Source: Pterobdella sp. o SKG-2022 (lineage: Eukaryota > Annelida > Clitellata > Hirudinida > Piscicolidae). From it: a stretch of DNA of 64,000 nt. The stretch covers positions 27,721,705 to 27,785,704 of the forward strand of contig OZ038320.1 in the NCBI GenBank assembly GCA_964035795.1. The letters are read 5' to 3'. Positions 34,001 through 46,500 of the stretch are shown here, in pieces. Both the position numbers and the translations under genes were made by a program. Positions within the stretch are counted from its first letter, which is position 1. Each line of letters begins with the position of its first letter. Under the pieces are notes generated by a model. It did no database searches, was not told the DNA's origin, and saw nothing but the letters and a program-made list of their open reading frames with translations.

Positions 34001-37000
34001 GGAGTCGACAAAGAAGAGAGTTACAGTAATCAATCCTTGAAAGAACTAAAGAGATGATTAGAGCAACGGCAGTGTCAAAGGGTAGGAACTTGCGTGCCTG
34101 TCTGATCGCATGGAGATGAAAGTTGGATGCTTGTATGATCTGAGAGACAAAGTGTGTAAAGTTGAGTCTAGAATCAAGAGTTACACCTAGTATCTTCAGT
34201 TTGGACGTTACGGAAAGAGTAGTGCCGTCAAAAATAACTTCAGTGGGAAGATTGGATTTGGAAAGGAGTATGGGACTGCCGACAAACATCACTTCGCTTT
34301 TGTTAGGATTCAACATGAGGTGATTGTTAGAAAACCAAAGATTGAGCTCAGTGATGCATTCAGATATCTTAGTGAGGCTGGGATGAGGATCAAGGTAAGA
34401 GGCGCCTGTAAAGAGAGTAATATCATCAGCAAACTGATGCTATAAAACGTCGTGCTTCTGTATGATCTCGCTAATAGGAAAAGTATAAAGAGAAAAGAGT
34501 ATGGGCTCAAGAACAAAACCTTGAGGAACACCAAAACGAAGGGAGACAGGGGTAGAAGAAGAGCAGCTTATTTTAACAAATTTCTTGCGTTCGGAGAGAT
34601 AGGACTGAAACCAGGATAAAGCAATGCCAGAAATGTGAAAGTAGTCTTCAAGGATATGCAGCATATTTGGATGATTAATGGTGTCAAAAGCTGCTGAAAT
34701 ATCTAAAGACACTAAAACGGCCGCAGACCCGGTAGCACAGATATTGCGACGGCTGTCAGTGATGTACAAAAGCGCAGTTTCCGTTGAGTGATGAGAGCGA
34801 TACGCCGACTGGAAAAGGTTGAAGTTACGCAGTACAGAAACATGAGAGGATAGTCTTTTGAGAACAACCCTCTCTAAAATTTTTGAGATGGTGCCGAGGT
34901 TTGAAATTGGACGATAATTGGATGGTTGCATGGGGTCTAGGTTATATTTTTTTTAGTAAAGGGGTTACCTGCGCCGTTTTGAATGAAGTTGGAAAAATAC
35001 CCTGTGAAAAGGAAAGAGCAGAAAGTTTGCATATAATGGAGGCGAAGATGCCGGAAAACTGCTTCAGCAGGAAAACAGGAATTATATCTAAAGGTGAGGA
35101 TTTATTTGGGAGGGAATTGATCAATTTGATGATTTCGCCAACACTAGGAGGTGAGAAAAATGAGAGATTTGATTGGTCACTGTCAGTTAAGGAAGGCTGA
35201 CGGGGAAGATTAGTGATCGGTAACGAGCTATGAATCAAACCAATCTTAGTTTTGAAAAAAGTGCTAAAGTTATCAACAAAAAGATCATATTCCGCAGGAG
35301 TTCGGGGAGGAAGTGGAGGAGACCTGTGAAGTACGGAGTTCACCGTTTTCCAAAAGGCTTTGGAGTTAGGTGTCGCTGAAGATAGCGACAGATTAAGATA
35401 ATCAGCACGTGACTTTTTAATGGCGGCGCGGGCGAGTTTACGTGAAATACGGAATTTTTGTAAAAGATCATCAGGGACTTGCACGCAAAGCGTGACTGGA
35501 TATCTGTCTCTCGATTTTCCTTCTTCGGCGTTTGGCGGAGAGAGCATTTTCAGACAGATGAAAGTGTGAATGCAAGCTGGGGCGAAAAGTATGACTGCGT
35601 AAAGGAGCATGAGAATCCATCAGCGAAAGGAACAATTTGTCCATGGAACTAACAAAGTCATCGACCTTAGAGATTGGAGAATTAATAAGTAAATCGCTTA
35701 TAAAATTGACATCCTTTCCAAAGCCGGCCAAGTTGAGATTTCTGAAAGACCGAGAAGTGACACGATGAGATGAAAGGTGGGGCCGTACGAGATTAAGACG
35801 GCACGAAATAAAGAAATGATCAGATTCAAAAATTTCGCTGACAGGGTCAGAAATAAGATGAGAGAGAGAAGCCGGTGTGATAACAAGATCAAGAGTATTG
35901 CCAAGCCTGTGAGTTGGAAAGTTAATATGCTGCGTCAAACCGTGCTTTCGCAAAAGAATATTAAGGGGATTATCAAGATGATGACAATTAGGGGTATTAA
36001 AATCTCCAGCCATTATGAAATGATTGAATGTCGAAGAAAGAAAATAAAGATGAGCTGTGAGTTCACGAAGAGCGCTGGGATGAGCAGATGGAAAGAGGAG
36101 ATTGAGAGAGGTCCATGCTTGGGATAAGACTTAAAGGTCTGTTTAGAAAGGTTAATGGATGAAACCAATCTTCTGCAGAGCTCACTTGGAGTCTCACCTG
36201 TGGTGGAAGTAATTTTAGTCAAATATTTAATTATAGGTGGAGTTTTCTTGATAGAATGGTTTATATGTTGGTTGGGGGGGAGTAAGTGTGAGATTTTGTT
36301 AGTGGGTGGAGAAGAAAGGGTGTGCTTGTTTTTTGACTTAACAATAGTGCTGTAAGTAGGTTGAGGTGAGTTAGAATTAAGAGTAGATGTGATTGAATTG
36401 ATTGGTGAGAATGATTCTAGTGAAATTAATGATGGAAAATTATTAATTAAACTAAGAGATGAAGTAGTTGTAGAAGCAGGAGATGGAGAAGTTGAAAATG
36501 ATGCCATGCTTGTAGATGAAGTTGGAGAAGTGGTCATAGTTGTTAAGTTGAGCTTGATGAAGAAGATGAAGTTGTTGAGAAGAGTGGAGTTATTGCATGG
36601 GATGAAGAGTTAGTTGAACGAGATGTAGTGGTCGAGGAGATTGAGGCAGTCGAAGGAGATGTAGTGGTTGAGAAGATTGAAGGGGTTGAAGGAGATGTGG
36701 TAGTTGAAGTAAATGTAGTAAATGTAGTGGTCGAGGAAAGTAAAGTAGTTGAAGGATAAGAAGTAGTCAAAGAAAATGTGGTAGGCGAGAAAAGTGAAGG
36801 AGATGAGGTGGTCATAGTCTTCGGCTTTCGCCCTCTTTTTTTTGGAACCGAGGGTTCCTCAGACTTTATTAAGTTCAACACATTACTTTTTAACGTGTTG
36901 AGAGCTGCTTGAATAGAATCAATCTCGGAACAAATTATTTCGATGGCGGACATGTTATCGACCATAGAACAAAATATATGCGTTTTTTCTGTAAAAACAA

Positions 37001-37741
37001 CTTCATAAACCTATAACAAGCTGATAAATGCAATTAATAAATGAAAGTAATTTTATCTATATTTAATTGATCAAAGGGCCATCCTATTGAGTCCATTGTT
37101 TTTCGGGCTGGCTCATTTACACCATGCTCACACGTCCATCAAAGAAGGGGTTCCAATCAAGAAAGCCTTGTTAAGATCTTGTGAGTTTATATCGATTGAA
37201 TTGTTAGTTTAAATAGAATTATCTTTCAAATATTGCTATATTTGATACATTTTCAGCGTTTCAGTTTTCTTTCACTACCGTGTTTGGAGTGCTCTCAGCT
37301 TTTCTCTTCGTTAGAACTGGTATCTTTTATTTAATTCCCATTCGATTTTTTGAGTTATATTTAGGAACACTAATCAGTTTATTAAGATACCAAGCTTATC
37401 GTTATCAACATAAGATTTCCAAGTATCTGTAATTCCCATTCCTAACTAAATATCCTTAAGCTTTAAGAAATGCATGAAATCAGATGTATTTTTTCTTAGA
37501 TTATACGCTTGATAATTAATAATAGTATTAATTTTGAACAAATGTAAAAACAACAGGAAACATAATCTCAAGTATAACATGTCACATGTTCTGTAACTTT
37601 ATGGGGTTTCCTGATTTCGGTGACTTGATGTACAACCCGGATAACCGATACAAGATTATGTCGGCTTATGTACTGGGACTAGTATCCTTCATTTTTTTCG
37701 TTCAACCCTTGACTAGTAAAGCTCTTTATCAATATATATGA
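31083..37741 (+). CDS. RCE1: RCE1, CAAX prenyl protease 2 (type II)
   Basis: Intramembrane ER protease that removes the AAX tripeptide from prenylated CAAX proteins such as Ras. Nine exons: 31083-31189, 31297-31402, 31572-31652, 31885-31945, 32468-32526, 33068-33138, 37077-37180, 37257-37319, 37557-37741. All phases agree and they sum to 837 bases, 278 residues plus stop. Motifs: a first membrane segment CIYCFIIGISYVLFLYIG, GRDHPKTIKSRF, LLGFKLQGL, ILFLGPLLQ, the catalytic TEEIVYRACMIPVL (EExxxR glutamates present), SPLFFGLAHLHHAH (conserved His), FQFSFTTVFGVLSAFLFVRTG, ITCHMFCNFMGFP (His and Asn kept) and QPLTSKALYQYI at the end. Length is a little below the human protein (about 330), with short termini. 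Intron 6 (33139-37076) carries an antisense LINE. It appears functional. Confidence 0.95.
32279..32375. repeat. Dispersed AT-rich repeat, second copy
   Basis: Partner of 25430-25510 (see there); located in an RCE1 intron. Confidence 0.4.
33505..36970 (-). mobile_element. CR1/L2-type LINE, nearly full length but damaged, in RCE1 intron 6
   Basis: Minus strand in order. ORF1-like start near 36955 (short helix IICSEIDSIQAALNTLKSNV, then KKRGRKPK, then a long Ser/Thr-rich stretch to about 36150). Endonuclease from about 36120 (MAGDFNTPNCHH, GNTLDLVIT, SDHFFISC). Linker and RT from 35600 (SNYRPISNLGTISKILERVV, VSLDISAAFDTINH, GVPQGFVLEPILFSLY), then a stop at 34440, FADDITLF, LNPNKSEVMF, LGVTLDSRL, and the C-terminus APHLWNSLPLNLRLSPSLKVF at 33600. 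The 3' end is an AAT microsatellite (33505-33525). Frames shift near 36010, 35500, 34940, 34440 and 33660. The N-terminal part of the endonuclease is not visible between ORF1 and MAGDFN, so there is probably an internal deletion. Confidence 0.85.
37364..37412. repeat. Half copy of the 26.5 kb hairpin element
   Basis: AACACTAATCAGTTTATTAA...GCTTATCGTTATCAACATAA matches one 48-base arm of 26543-26650. It sits between RCE1 exons 8 and 9. Confidence 0.6.
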
Positions 37742-38589
37742 TTTTTTTAATTTATGTGACGCGGAATTTAATTTTTGTGTAAGATGTTTTATGAAATTTT
37801 TATTTAAGAGATACACATTTTTCACATTTTGATACAATATTCTTTATTGAAAAATTTTATTTCAAAACTGTAATTTCATCATCAGGTAGCTCAGCGTTTT
37901 TTACTACTATGTAGTTATATAATAAAATACAACACGGAGATTTTCAAAAGTTTAAGGTTCAAACCAAAAGCTTCGCAATCAACCGTTGGAAACCTTTTTT
38001 GAGTTTTACTAACTTCTTTGTAGGCAAAAACTTTTTACTGTAATGTAGTCGTTATAATTTAGTTTGTTTTATCCTAATAATGAATTTTTAGTTTTGAAAA
38101 GCTTTGTGTTTAATGAAGAATATTTAAAGTGTGTTTTGTATAATTTTAGAACCCGTGCTTTTCAAATTGAATATAACTAGGAGGTTTAATAAATAATTTA
38201 TGTTTTGTTTTTATTTACAATATGCGTTTTTATGTTAAGTTTTTTTAAAGTATGTTAAAATAATTAATATTCAAATAAATTTCTACTTGTTGGGAATGGT
38301 TAAAAGTTAATTAAATCATTTAAAAAATTAAATTTAGGAATATTCAAATGGAAAAACTTTTAGGAGTTTATTTAAATTTAGGAAATTCAGCATTTTTTTT
38401 ATGTCTACATTGTTGGGATTACGTTTTACTTTATATAACTACTCGTTTTTGGTTGAATAAAAAGTACTTTTCATTTAAGCAATAGTAGTCATTTATGAAT
38501 TAAATTTGGTTTTGTTCAAATTAAATTTTATATAACTGTTTTCTCTTGAGTTCTGTCATGGTTTTCTATTGAAATAAATCGTTTGAAAT

Positions 38590-39090
38590 CTTTCTCGATA
38601 AATAATTCGTCGAGTTTCTTGTTCTCCTCATTACTTCTCCATCGTTTTTAATGATTCTCTTATCAGAAGAGATCTGTCTAATACGACGTAGGTGAAAAAA
38701 ACAAGAAAAAGTAACAGAGAGAATTTGAGGATTAAAAGAAAGGGAAGAAGAGCCAAACAGCGAATAGTGGAAGAAGGATAGATAGTAAGGTCAGAGATCA
38801 TAATGGGAGAGAGAGAGGAAGGAAGAGACTTAAACATAGAAAGATAGATAAAGTTAAATTTAGAGAGATTTAGTTTTAAATGCATAGAGTCACTCCATGA
38901 AAGAATAAAAGAGAGACAGAGACTAAGCCTTTCAAGAGTAGAAGAAAGAGGAAAAGAAGAGAAGATTTAGGTGTCGCCAGCGTGAAGCTGACTTTGAAAA
39001 GAGAAAAATTTGATGAGACAAGGGAGATGAGAGATATAAAGAATAAAGAAAAAAGGCCAGAAAACAGATCCCTAAAACAAAGTATTCGTT
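38590..39090 (-). mobile_element. CR1/L2-type LINE reverse transcriptase remnant
   Basis: Minus strand from about 39085: GSVFWPFFFILYISHLP, then QSQLHAGDT-stop-IFSS where YADDTQIY would stand, then LSLCLSFILSWSDSMHLKLN and NLSKFNFIYLS, the usual RT order after GxVLGPLLF. The catalytic YADD is destroyed. It stops near 38590. Confidence 0.65.
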
Positions 39091-39349
39091 AAACTAAATC
39101 TACGAACCTTATCGTAAGAAAATCTTTTTCAAGAGGTTTTTTGTGAAGATTTTTTTACGAAAAGTTTCGAAAATTTAGTTTAGTGAACACTTCGCGTTTG
39201 TTATACATACTACGTCATTAAAATTAGTCATTTTTGGGTTTCAACAACACGATAAAAATGTTTTTGAAAAAACTAGTAAAAATAAACTTGCATTTTAAAC
39301 CAAAATATAGTGGAAAAAAAATAGAGTCAATTGTTGATTTGCTTCTTTT

Positions 39350-39770
39350 ACATCTTTCTGTCAGCTGCTAGCCTTCTTAGTTTTTCCAGGTCTTCTCCAT
39401 TGTTTAGTGGAATTTTCGTACTTGTAAGATCATTTTTTAGCTCTAAGGCCAAAATAGTTTTTGGTTTTTTTTGGTGGGTGTGAATGGTGCGTTGAAATAC
39501 TTGACCATGGCTTTATGGGCGGGTGTGCAAGGATCGTCTTAATATATGGCCTAATAAAGTTAGTCTCCTGAATCTTATAGTCTTGTTAAATTTTTGTTGT
39601 TTTGTTGCATGATATATGTTTTCGTTGTTTATTTTTGCTAGCCAAAAACTGCCGATGACTTTGCGGAGAAGACGCCGAGGAAATAAGTTGAGTCGAGCTT
39701 CGATGGTTTTTGTCAAGACCCATGTGCCACAATTGTAAAAGAGTATTAGTGTGCTTTATTTTTTCAAAAT
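39350..39770 (-). mobile_element. RTE-like LINE C-terminal remnant
   Basis: Minus strand from about 39765: LLYNCGTWVLTKTIEARL, FPRRLLRKVIGSFW, KINNENIYHATKQ, IRFRRLTLLGHILRR. This is the C-terminal order (W-L-T...RRLLR...I.N..IY...RRL.LLGH..R) of RTE-like and related LINE proteins. Surrounded by AT-rich sequence. Confidence 0.7.
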
Positions 39771-40534
39771 TTTTAATTTTTTCTGTTTGCTAATTTTATT
39801 TTTCAACAAGAGTTTGAACATTTTGTTTAAAGCAATTAGGGTGGGCGCCTTTCTACTGATTATTCCCTAGCCATCGATAGGTGTGTACCGGTTTTTATAA
39901 AAACGGTTTAAAAAATATGCATTTATAGAAAACATGTTTTAAAGTTTTTTTGACAAAAAATTTTGCAAAATCATAAAACTAGCTAACGAAAAGCCTTAAG
40001 CCTTCTGAATAATTTCAAGGCATAAAGCAAAGTACTAATATAATGATAAAACAGCTAAAAAAAATTTTTAATTCTTGTGTAAAGTTTAACTCACATTCAT
40101 TTCATCGCTCAAAAACATTCGACAACTCATCAATTCGATTGACTTGTTTGGAGCATGCACTTAAGGTGACAATCCAGGGTTCAACCATAACTAGGTCACA
40201 AACCTGACGACTTAACTGGGCTATATAGATTTAAAAAAAATTGAAATGAAAAGTTTATTGAAGTTGTATCCTAAATTCATGCAAACATAGATTTTTCTTT
40301 AAAAGTGTAACGATAAGCAAAATCTCTGACATACTCTCAGCTCGACTAATCTCAAGTGCTAGATAGGAAGTTTTACGTGGGGCACTTGTATCAGTTTTCA
40401 TCAAAAGTTCAGATACGAGCTACGTAATCAAGATACAAAAAAACTGATAATCAAAAAAAAAAGCGATTTTGAGTATAAAAGGCTATTTGGCTACATTCTA
40501 GTAGTTTGAAGTGATCGCTTCACTTTTCATAAAT

Positions 40535-43500
40535 ATGCAGCTGAGAAAATCACCACAGTTGCTATTGTTTTTTTTTTGCGCCTTTGTGGGTGAGTTTTCA
40601 AGATTTAAATAACTTCCAAAAAATAATTTTGATCATTAATTATTTCAAATTATAAAATTAAACTATAAACAATTGAAAATCATATTTTTTTGATTCCTTA
40701 TAAACTAATTTAAATCTTCATTATATATGCGACAGAAAGCCACGAAGTGGAGAAAAGACTGCCTCGAAACATTATACCAAGGTCATATAAATTGACTATA
40801 ATTCCAGACCTCAGCCCTAAAGAGCCCCCTTTTCCTGTAGAGGGTAAAGTTAACATTCAGGTGAAAAGTCTCAATCACACCAAGAGAATCGTTCTTAATT
40901 CCTATGGTGAGTGAAAAATTCGTTTGCTGAAAAACTGAATAATTAATCAATTTATTAACATATAATATTTTTTTAGATATATTTTCTTAAAGGGCCAGTT
41001 TTTGGAAAACAAAACGTTGAAGTTTATGCTCCCTCTTCCGAACCTAAGCCCAATGTTCTCAGCGTTAAATTCGACAAGGAAAATGAGTTTGTGATTATTG
41101 AGTTAGATTCAGTTTTGCGACCTGGTCCGGAGTACGTGGTGCAAATAGATTTCAACCTCATTGTTGATAGCGACCGCTATGGTCTTCATTATTCTCCTTA
41201 CTTAGATAACCAGGGCATAAAACGGTCAGCAACATTTCAACAGTAACCAATGAATTTTTAAAACTTTCATTCAAGCCTCATTTGAATTTATTGAAATTTA
41301 GAAAATAAATATATAATATTTTTTTATAATATTCCAATTACTTGAAACATTATTTCTATACTTCCCTTTATACTTAACATACAATTTTTTAGTTATCTGT
41401 TGGCGACCCAGCTAGAGCCAGTAGGAGCTCGAAGAATGATGCCATGTTTTGACGAAGTAGACATGAAAGCAACGTTTAGTGTCATGATCAGAAGAAAAAA
41501 AAACTTATTCGCTCGGAGTAATCAAAAAAAAACCTTTGGCCTTGTTTTGTAAGGAATATCTGTAAACTATTTTGTGAATTAAAACTTGTTAATATTCGCA
41601 GTGATGATACGATACTTGACTATTTTGCGGATACCCCAGAAATGAGCATCTACTTGTTGGCCTTGGTGGTTGGAGACTTGAAGTTCCTTGACTCTCCTCC
41701 TACCAGCAATCAAGTTTGAGCATGTTTCTGGAAGATTTATTTGCATGTCAAATTCTTCAAATCAAAGCGTTTTAGTTTGGCATCTTTCATAATTGCACAT
41801 CAGTATTTTAAAAAGTTCAAAAAGTAAGCCTACGATGAAAACTGTAAGCCTCATCAAATGAAAATGATTTCATAGTAAATCGAAAAGCTTTAGGCATTGT
41901 TAAACATGAAAACCATTGTTTTTAGTATCACCAATGTTTCAAAAGGATTTAAAAGCTGTACTTTTTTTGCCAGTATAAAGTCCAGACTGTGACAACAGAA
42001 AGGTACGTGCCTTACAGTGAACATCCCAACAAATACTACGCTGTTCCTCTGCAAGAATGGCTTGAAAATGTCACCAAGATTCCTTACGAGATGACGAAAC
42101 AAGGTTTTTAGTGTTATTTAATGAAGTTTTTGATCATTTAGTAATATTTTATTAAAGTCTTCCATAAAATTATTTTCATTATACTAGTTAATTTAAATCT
42201 AATTATAGTTTTAAACTTCAAAGTTTTAAAAAACCTTAAATTGAAAAATCTAACGGTTATAAGAAGGTTGAATTTATCGAAAATTTGAAAAAATACATGT
42301 TACTGATGATGACGTGTGTCTAAAAACTACTACATTTTAAAGTTCACAACCTGAAAAATACTAAAAAAAATGTTTAGATCTTAAGTTCGTCACTTCGCAA
42401 AATTTTAACTTGAAAAAAGCGTTTCAAGCTGATTAATTCCTATAAAGTTTCAAAAACTCATAACGATGCACTTGATAGAAAATAAAAAAAAAATTAACTA
42501 CCGAACAGACCACGTTGTGTTGCAGACGTTTGGAGGAGCGATGGAGAATTGGGGGTTAATTACCTATTCAGAAAAGATCTACCTAGTCAGTAATGAGACA
42601 TCGTCTGCGGAAGGGAAATTGCGCAGTGCCTATGTCATAGCCCATGAGTTGGCCCATATGGTTGGTTTTGGGGTCTTTGATTTATTTTCAATAATGATTT
42701 TTGAGTGAAATGTAACTTGAAAATAGTTAACAACTTTTTCCATGCTTCAAACAATGCTTTCCACAATATATTTAGCAAAACTAACATTATTTCGAATATT
42801 AACTATAAAATTTTAACAGTAGCTATGTGAAAACTTAAGTTTGATGACAAAATAAATATTAAGTAAAACAAAAATGAAAAAATTCGTACTGAAGTTTTAT
42901 ACTAAATCTGCACAGTGGTACGGCAACCTGGCGACTTGCTCCTGGTGGACCCACTTATGGGTGCAGGAAGGCTTAGCCTCCTACTACAACTTCCAGCCTC
43001 TTCAGGCCCTGGGCTGGAATGCTGTGAGTGTTTATGGGTAAAATTAGGTTGATTAAGATTTTTGATAATGTTTTTATGACTATTAATAACAGAATCGTTT
43101 GAACTTTTTTAGGTAGGTGATATGATAAATACAATGTCATCAAACTTATTGTAGTGAGGTTCAATCTGGTATATTGATTATAGAGTTCATCATATTTAAA
43201 CTTCTCATCGTATTTTCATGAATGAACGTCTCAAAATAACTTACAATTTATTGCTTTCAAGTAATAATTATCTAAGTTTTAAAAATCTTACTTAGGTTAT
43301 ATGAGGTTTTTAATATATTTATTGAAACAAAAAAACTAGCTTTTGATAAACTTAAACTCAAGATAACATGCTTTTGTTTTACGATAAGGTTTAACTAATT
43401 GAAATTCAAAGTCATTTTTGTCTTAACATATAAATCCGAAGAGTATTATAATGGACGTGAAAATTCTATAATTAGTTTTTAAATTATACCAAGATGTATA

Positions 43501-46500
43501 TGAAAAATTTTCCAAGGATGCTTTACAACAATCTCAAACGGTCCACCCACACTTGTTAGCCGATGAAGTCAACACTACAACCCCCGTTCGAATCAGAATC
43601 AACCAACCACAAGATGCCACGCAATCCTTCAGTTTAAGCACTTATGAAAAAGTTTGTTAGAATAATTTAAAAAAAACCATTTAGTGCGTAACTAGTTCAA
43701 AAGTATTACAAAACATTATTTCAGAGCCTATTTTGTAAAGTACCTGTGTGTCAATATATAAGATTTAATGGATAAATTGATATAAGATTCATAATATCTT
43801 TCAGGGAGCGGCTTTGCTCAGAATGGTTGAAAACATACTTTCAAGACCAGTTTTGGAGAAAGCTCTAACTGTGAAAAGACATTCCTAATTGTTTAATAAA
43901 CCAAATTTCAAACGATAAAACTCAAAATAATTGGTTTATAAAAATACTAACAACTAATTTTCAGAAATTTCTTTCGAATTTTTCGCATCGATCAGCTGAC
44001 AGCGATGACATGTTGAATATTTTCACTCTGGTATGCTTCCTTAAATATTTTTATAAATATAAATCTAGTATGTTTGCCTGAATATCTCTATAGATATTTC
44101 TCGTAAGCTTTTTGAATATTTCGATGGATATTTGGTCCAATGAGAGAGAAATAGGTTTTTATATAGTATAGCTCGATTTATTTATGGCAACATTTTAAAA
44201 AAATAATGGATTCTGAACATTTTTCGTTAACCTAGTTAAGTTAATACTTAAAACCACCCCAAATAGAAATTTTGTGTTTATATATGTATTTCCAATATAA
44301 GTTCAATTAAACAAGTGGATTTTTAAATATATAGAAAACAATTTATTTTCTCGTATAAACCAGCAAGCGCAAGAAAGTGGCATAAATTACCCGGATGGGT
44401 CACCTATTGACTTCAAAAAATTTTTGGACCCCTGGTTGGATCAGAAAGGGTACCCCTTGTTAAAGGTTTTGTTTGAATTTGCTTGAACTTATGCTAATAG
44501 GAAAATTTGATATAAAATTTCACAATTTCATGGAAAAGGTACATAAGCAAAATTAAAATGATTGAAAGGTGGAACTAAACGGTGACAAACAAGCGACCGT
44601 TTCCCAAAGTAGGTACTTCAACCCTCGTAACCAGACTGAAAGTGAGGAGAGTGAATATGGGTACGTGGTTATCATTTTATCTTTTAAGCTAACTATATAA
44701 GAATGAAAAGCTTATTTTTAAACATCTTTAGGATGAAGATGAAAAAAAATTTTATTTTGAAAAAAGATTCAATTAAAAAAATTTCGACAAAATATACTTG
44801 ATAATATAAGTAATAAGCATCATGTTGATGTGGCCTGGAGACTCTTGAAGCTAATCCCCCTAAAATCATACACGCTATTCTATTGCTTGACAGATATCGT
44901 TGGGAAATACCTTTGACTGTAGTTGACAAAAAATCGCCTTCTTATAAGACTCCTACTGACTGGCTGAAAATCAACCAAAAAAGTTGGGGTTTTTAGCAAT
45001 AGGATACCAAAAGTTCTTTATAGATTTGGTATACCAAAAAGAGTAATTTATTTTAATTCGGCTTTATGAAAAATATATTTTTAATAGAAATATTAATTAG
45101 AAAAAAAGATTGTTGAATTATTACTAAAGTTAAAAATCTTTTTAGAAATCTACAGTCCATAACACTAAATCCATACGATTATATGATATTAGCAAAAGAG
45201 ATTAAATACTCTTCATACAGATAAATAGATAGTACAGCTAAATAAATAATACCAATAATAGATAGAGATATTTTATTCAAACCACTTTGTTTTATAATTT
45301 TTTTTAATATTTCCTATAGCATTGAGCATAAAAGTGCCACAAAATGACTGGTTTGTTGTGAACCCTAACCAGGGATTCTTCTACAGGGTGTTATATGACG
45401 AAACAACAAGAAAACTGCACAGTAAACGTTTAACGGTAATATTAAGACTTCAAGGATAATATTTAAAATTTATTTTTTTTCAAGTTTATTTCAAATTTTT
45501 TTGAATGCCTTAATTTTAAATAGAATTTTTGATTTGCTTTTTAATGAAAAGTACGTTTTAATTAAGTTTGTATACTTGATAATGTGAGTTCAACTTACGA
45601 AAAGCTTCGTGTTATTAATCAGTTAATGAAAGTGTTTGATAAAATTGACTTTTAATTTAATTAAATTTCAATAGCTTTTATCAATTATATATTATGTTAT
45701 GTTCATTTACTAACTTCATGGTGCATTATTCACACGAGGAATATTTTGTAACTCATGTAGGAAATATCTCCCGCTTCCAGAGCTCAAATATATGATGACA
45801 GTTTCAGTCTTACAAGGTTATACTTTCGTCATTATCGCCCGATTACAAACCCTATCATAAAAAATGATAGTAGGATTTTTATCAAATTTATCTTTTTTTC
45901 TAATTCTTATAAATAGATAATGATCCTATAGTTATAGTTAGATTTTGAACTTTTGTTTCATTTTAAATCATAGAAAATGATAAAAAATAAATTTATCAAA
46001 ATAACGAGATATGATCTGATAAAAACCCTAATGTAGCTGAGAGTTTGGTAACTAAAACAAAACTTACAGTAAAAAAAATTATAACTTTTGAAGTTCAAAA
46101 AGAGACATTCTTTAGATAAAATTTTTTTCTTAAGCTATAATATAATTTTTTTTACTCTGTAGTTTATAATCTACTTCACAATCTATTTAAAATCTCAAAT
46201 AAAAAATACATAAGATTTTTTTCATCAATCTGAAGAACCTGTTTAAAACTTTGCGAAATCACAAAATTTATCGTGAAGTAATCTCAAACCTAATGAAAGA
46301 GAATTGTGTGTTTCTTTTTACAAAATATAAAACTATGTTCCGAAAACAACAACGCCTTGGTAACTAATAATAAAACTTATTCTGAAAAATCTTACAGGAA
46401 CGGCTACTACAACGCAGAAACAGCCTTGGACAACACATGGAGCTTGAAGGAAGAATTGTATTACCCATCATGGGACGCTGTTCTGAGGCATTTGGGTCAA

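Larger units (their letters stand above)
37742..40534. other. RCE1-aminopeptidase intergenic region
   Basis: Apart from the two LINE remnants (38590-39090 and 39350-39770) it is AT-rich, with no exon or RNA gene that I can support. 40140-40240 is less AT-rich and has GGGTTCAACC, but no convincing tRNA or SINE fold. Confidence 0.5.

Noticed and set aside
36013..36613. Plus-strand Glu/Val-rich open frames
   Set aside because: Antisense of the Ser/Thr-rich LINE ORF1.
40160..40225. tRNA or tRNA-derived SINE (GGGTTCAACC B-box-like)
   Set aside because: No matching A box or cloverleaf, and no second copy.
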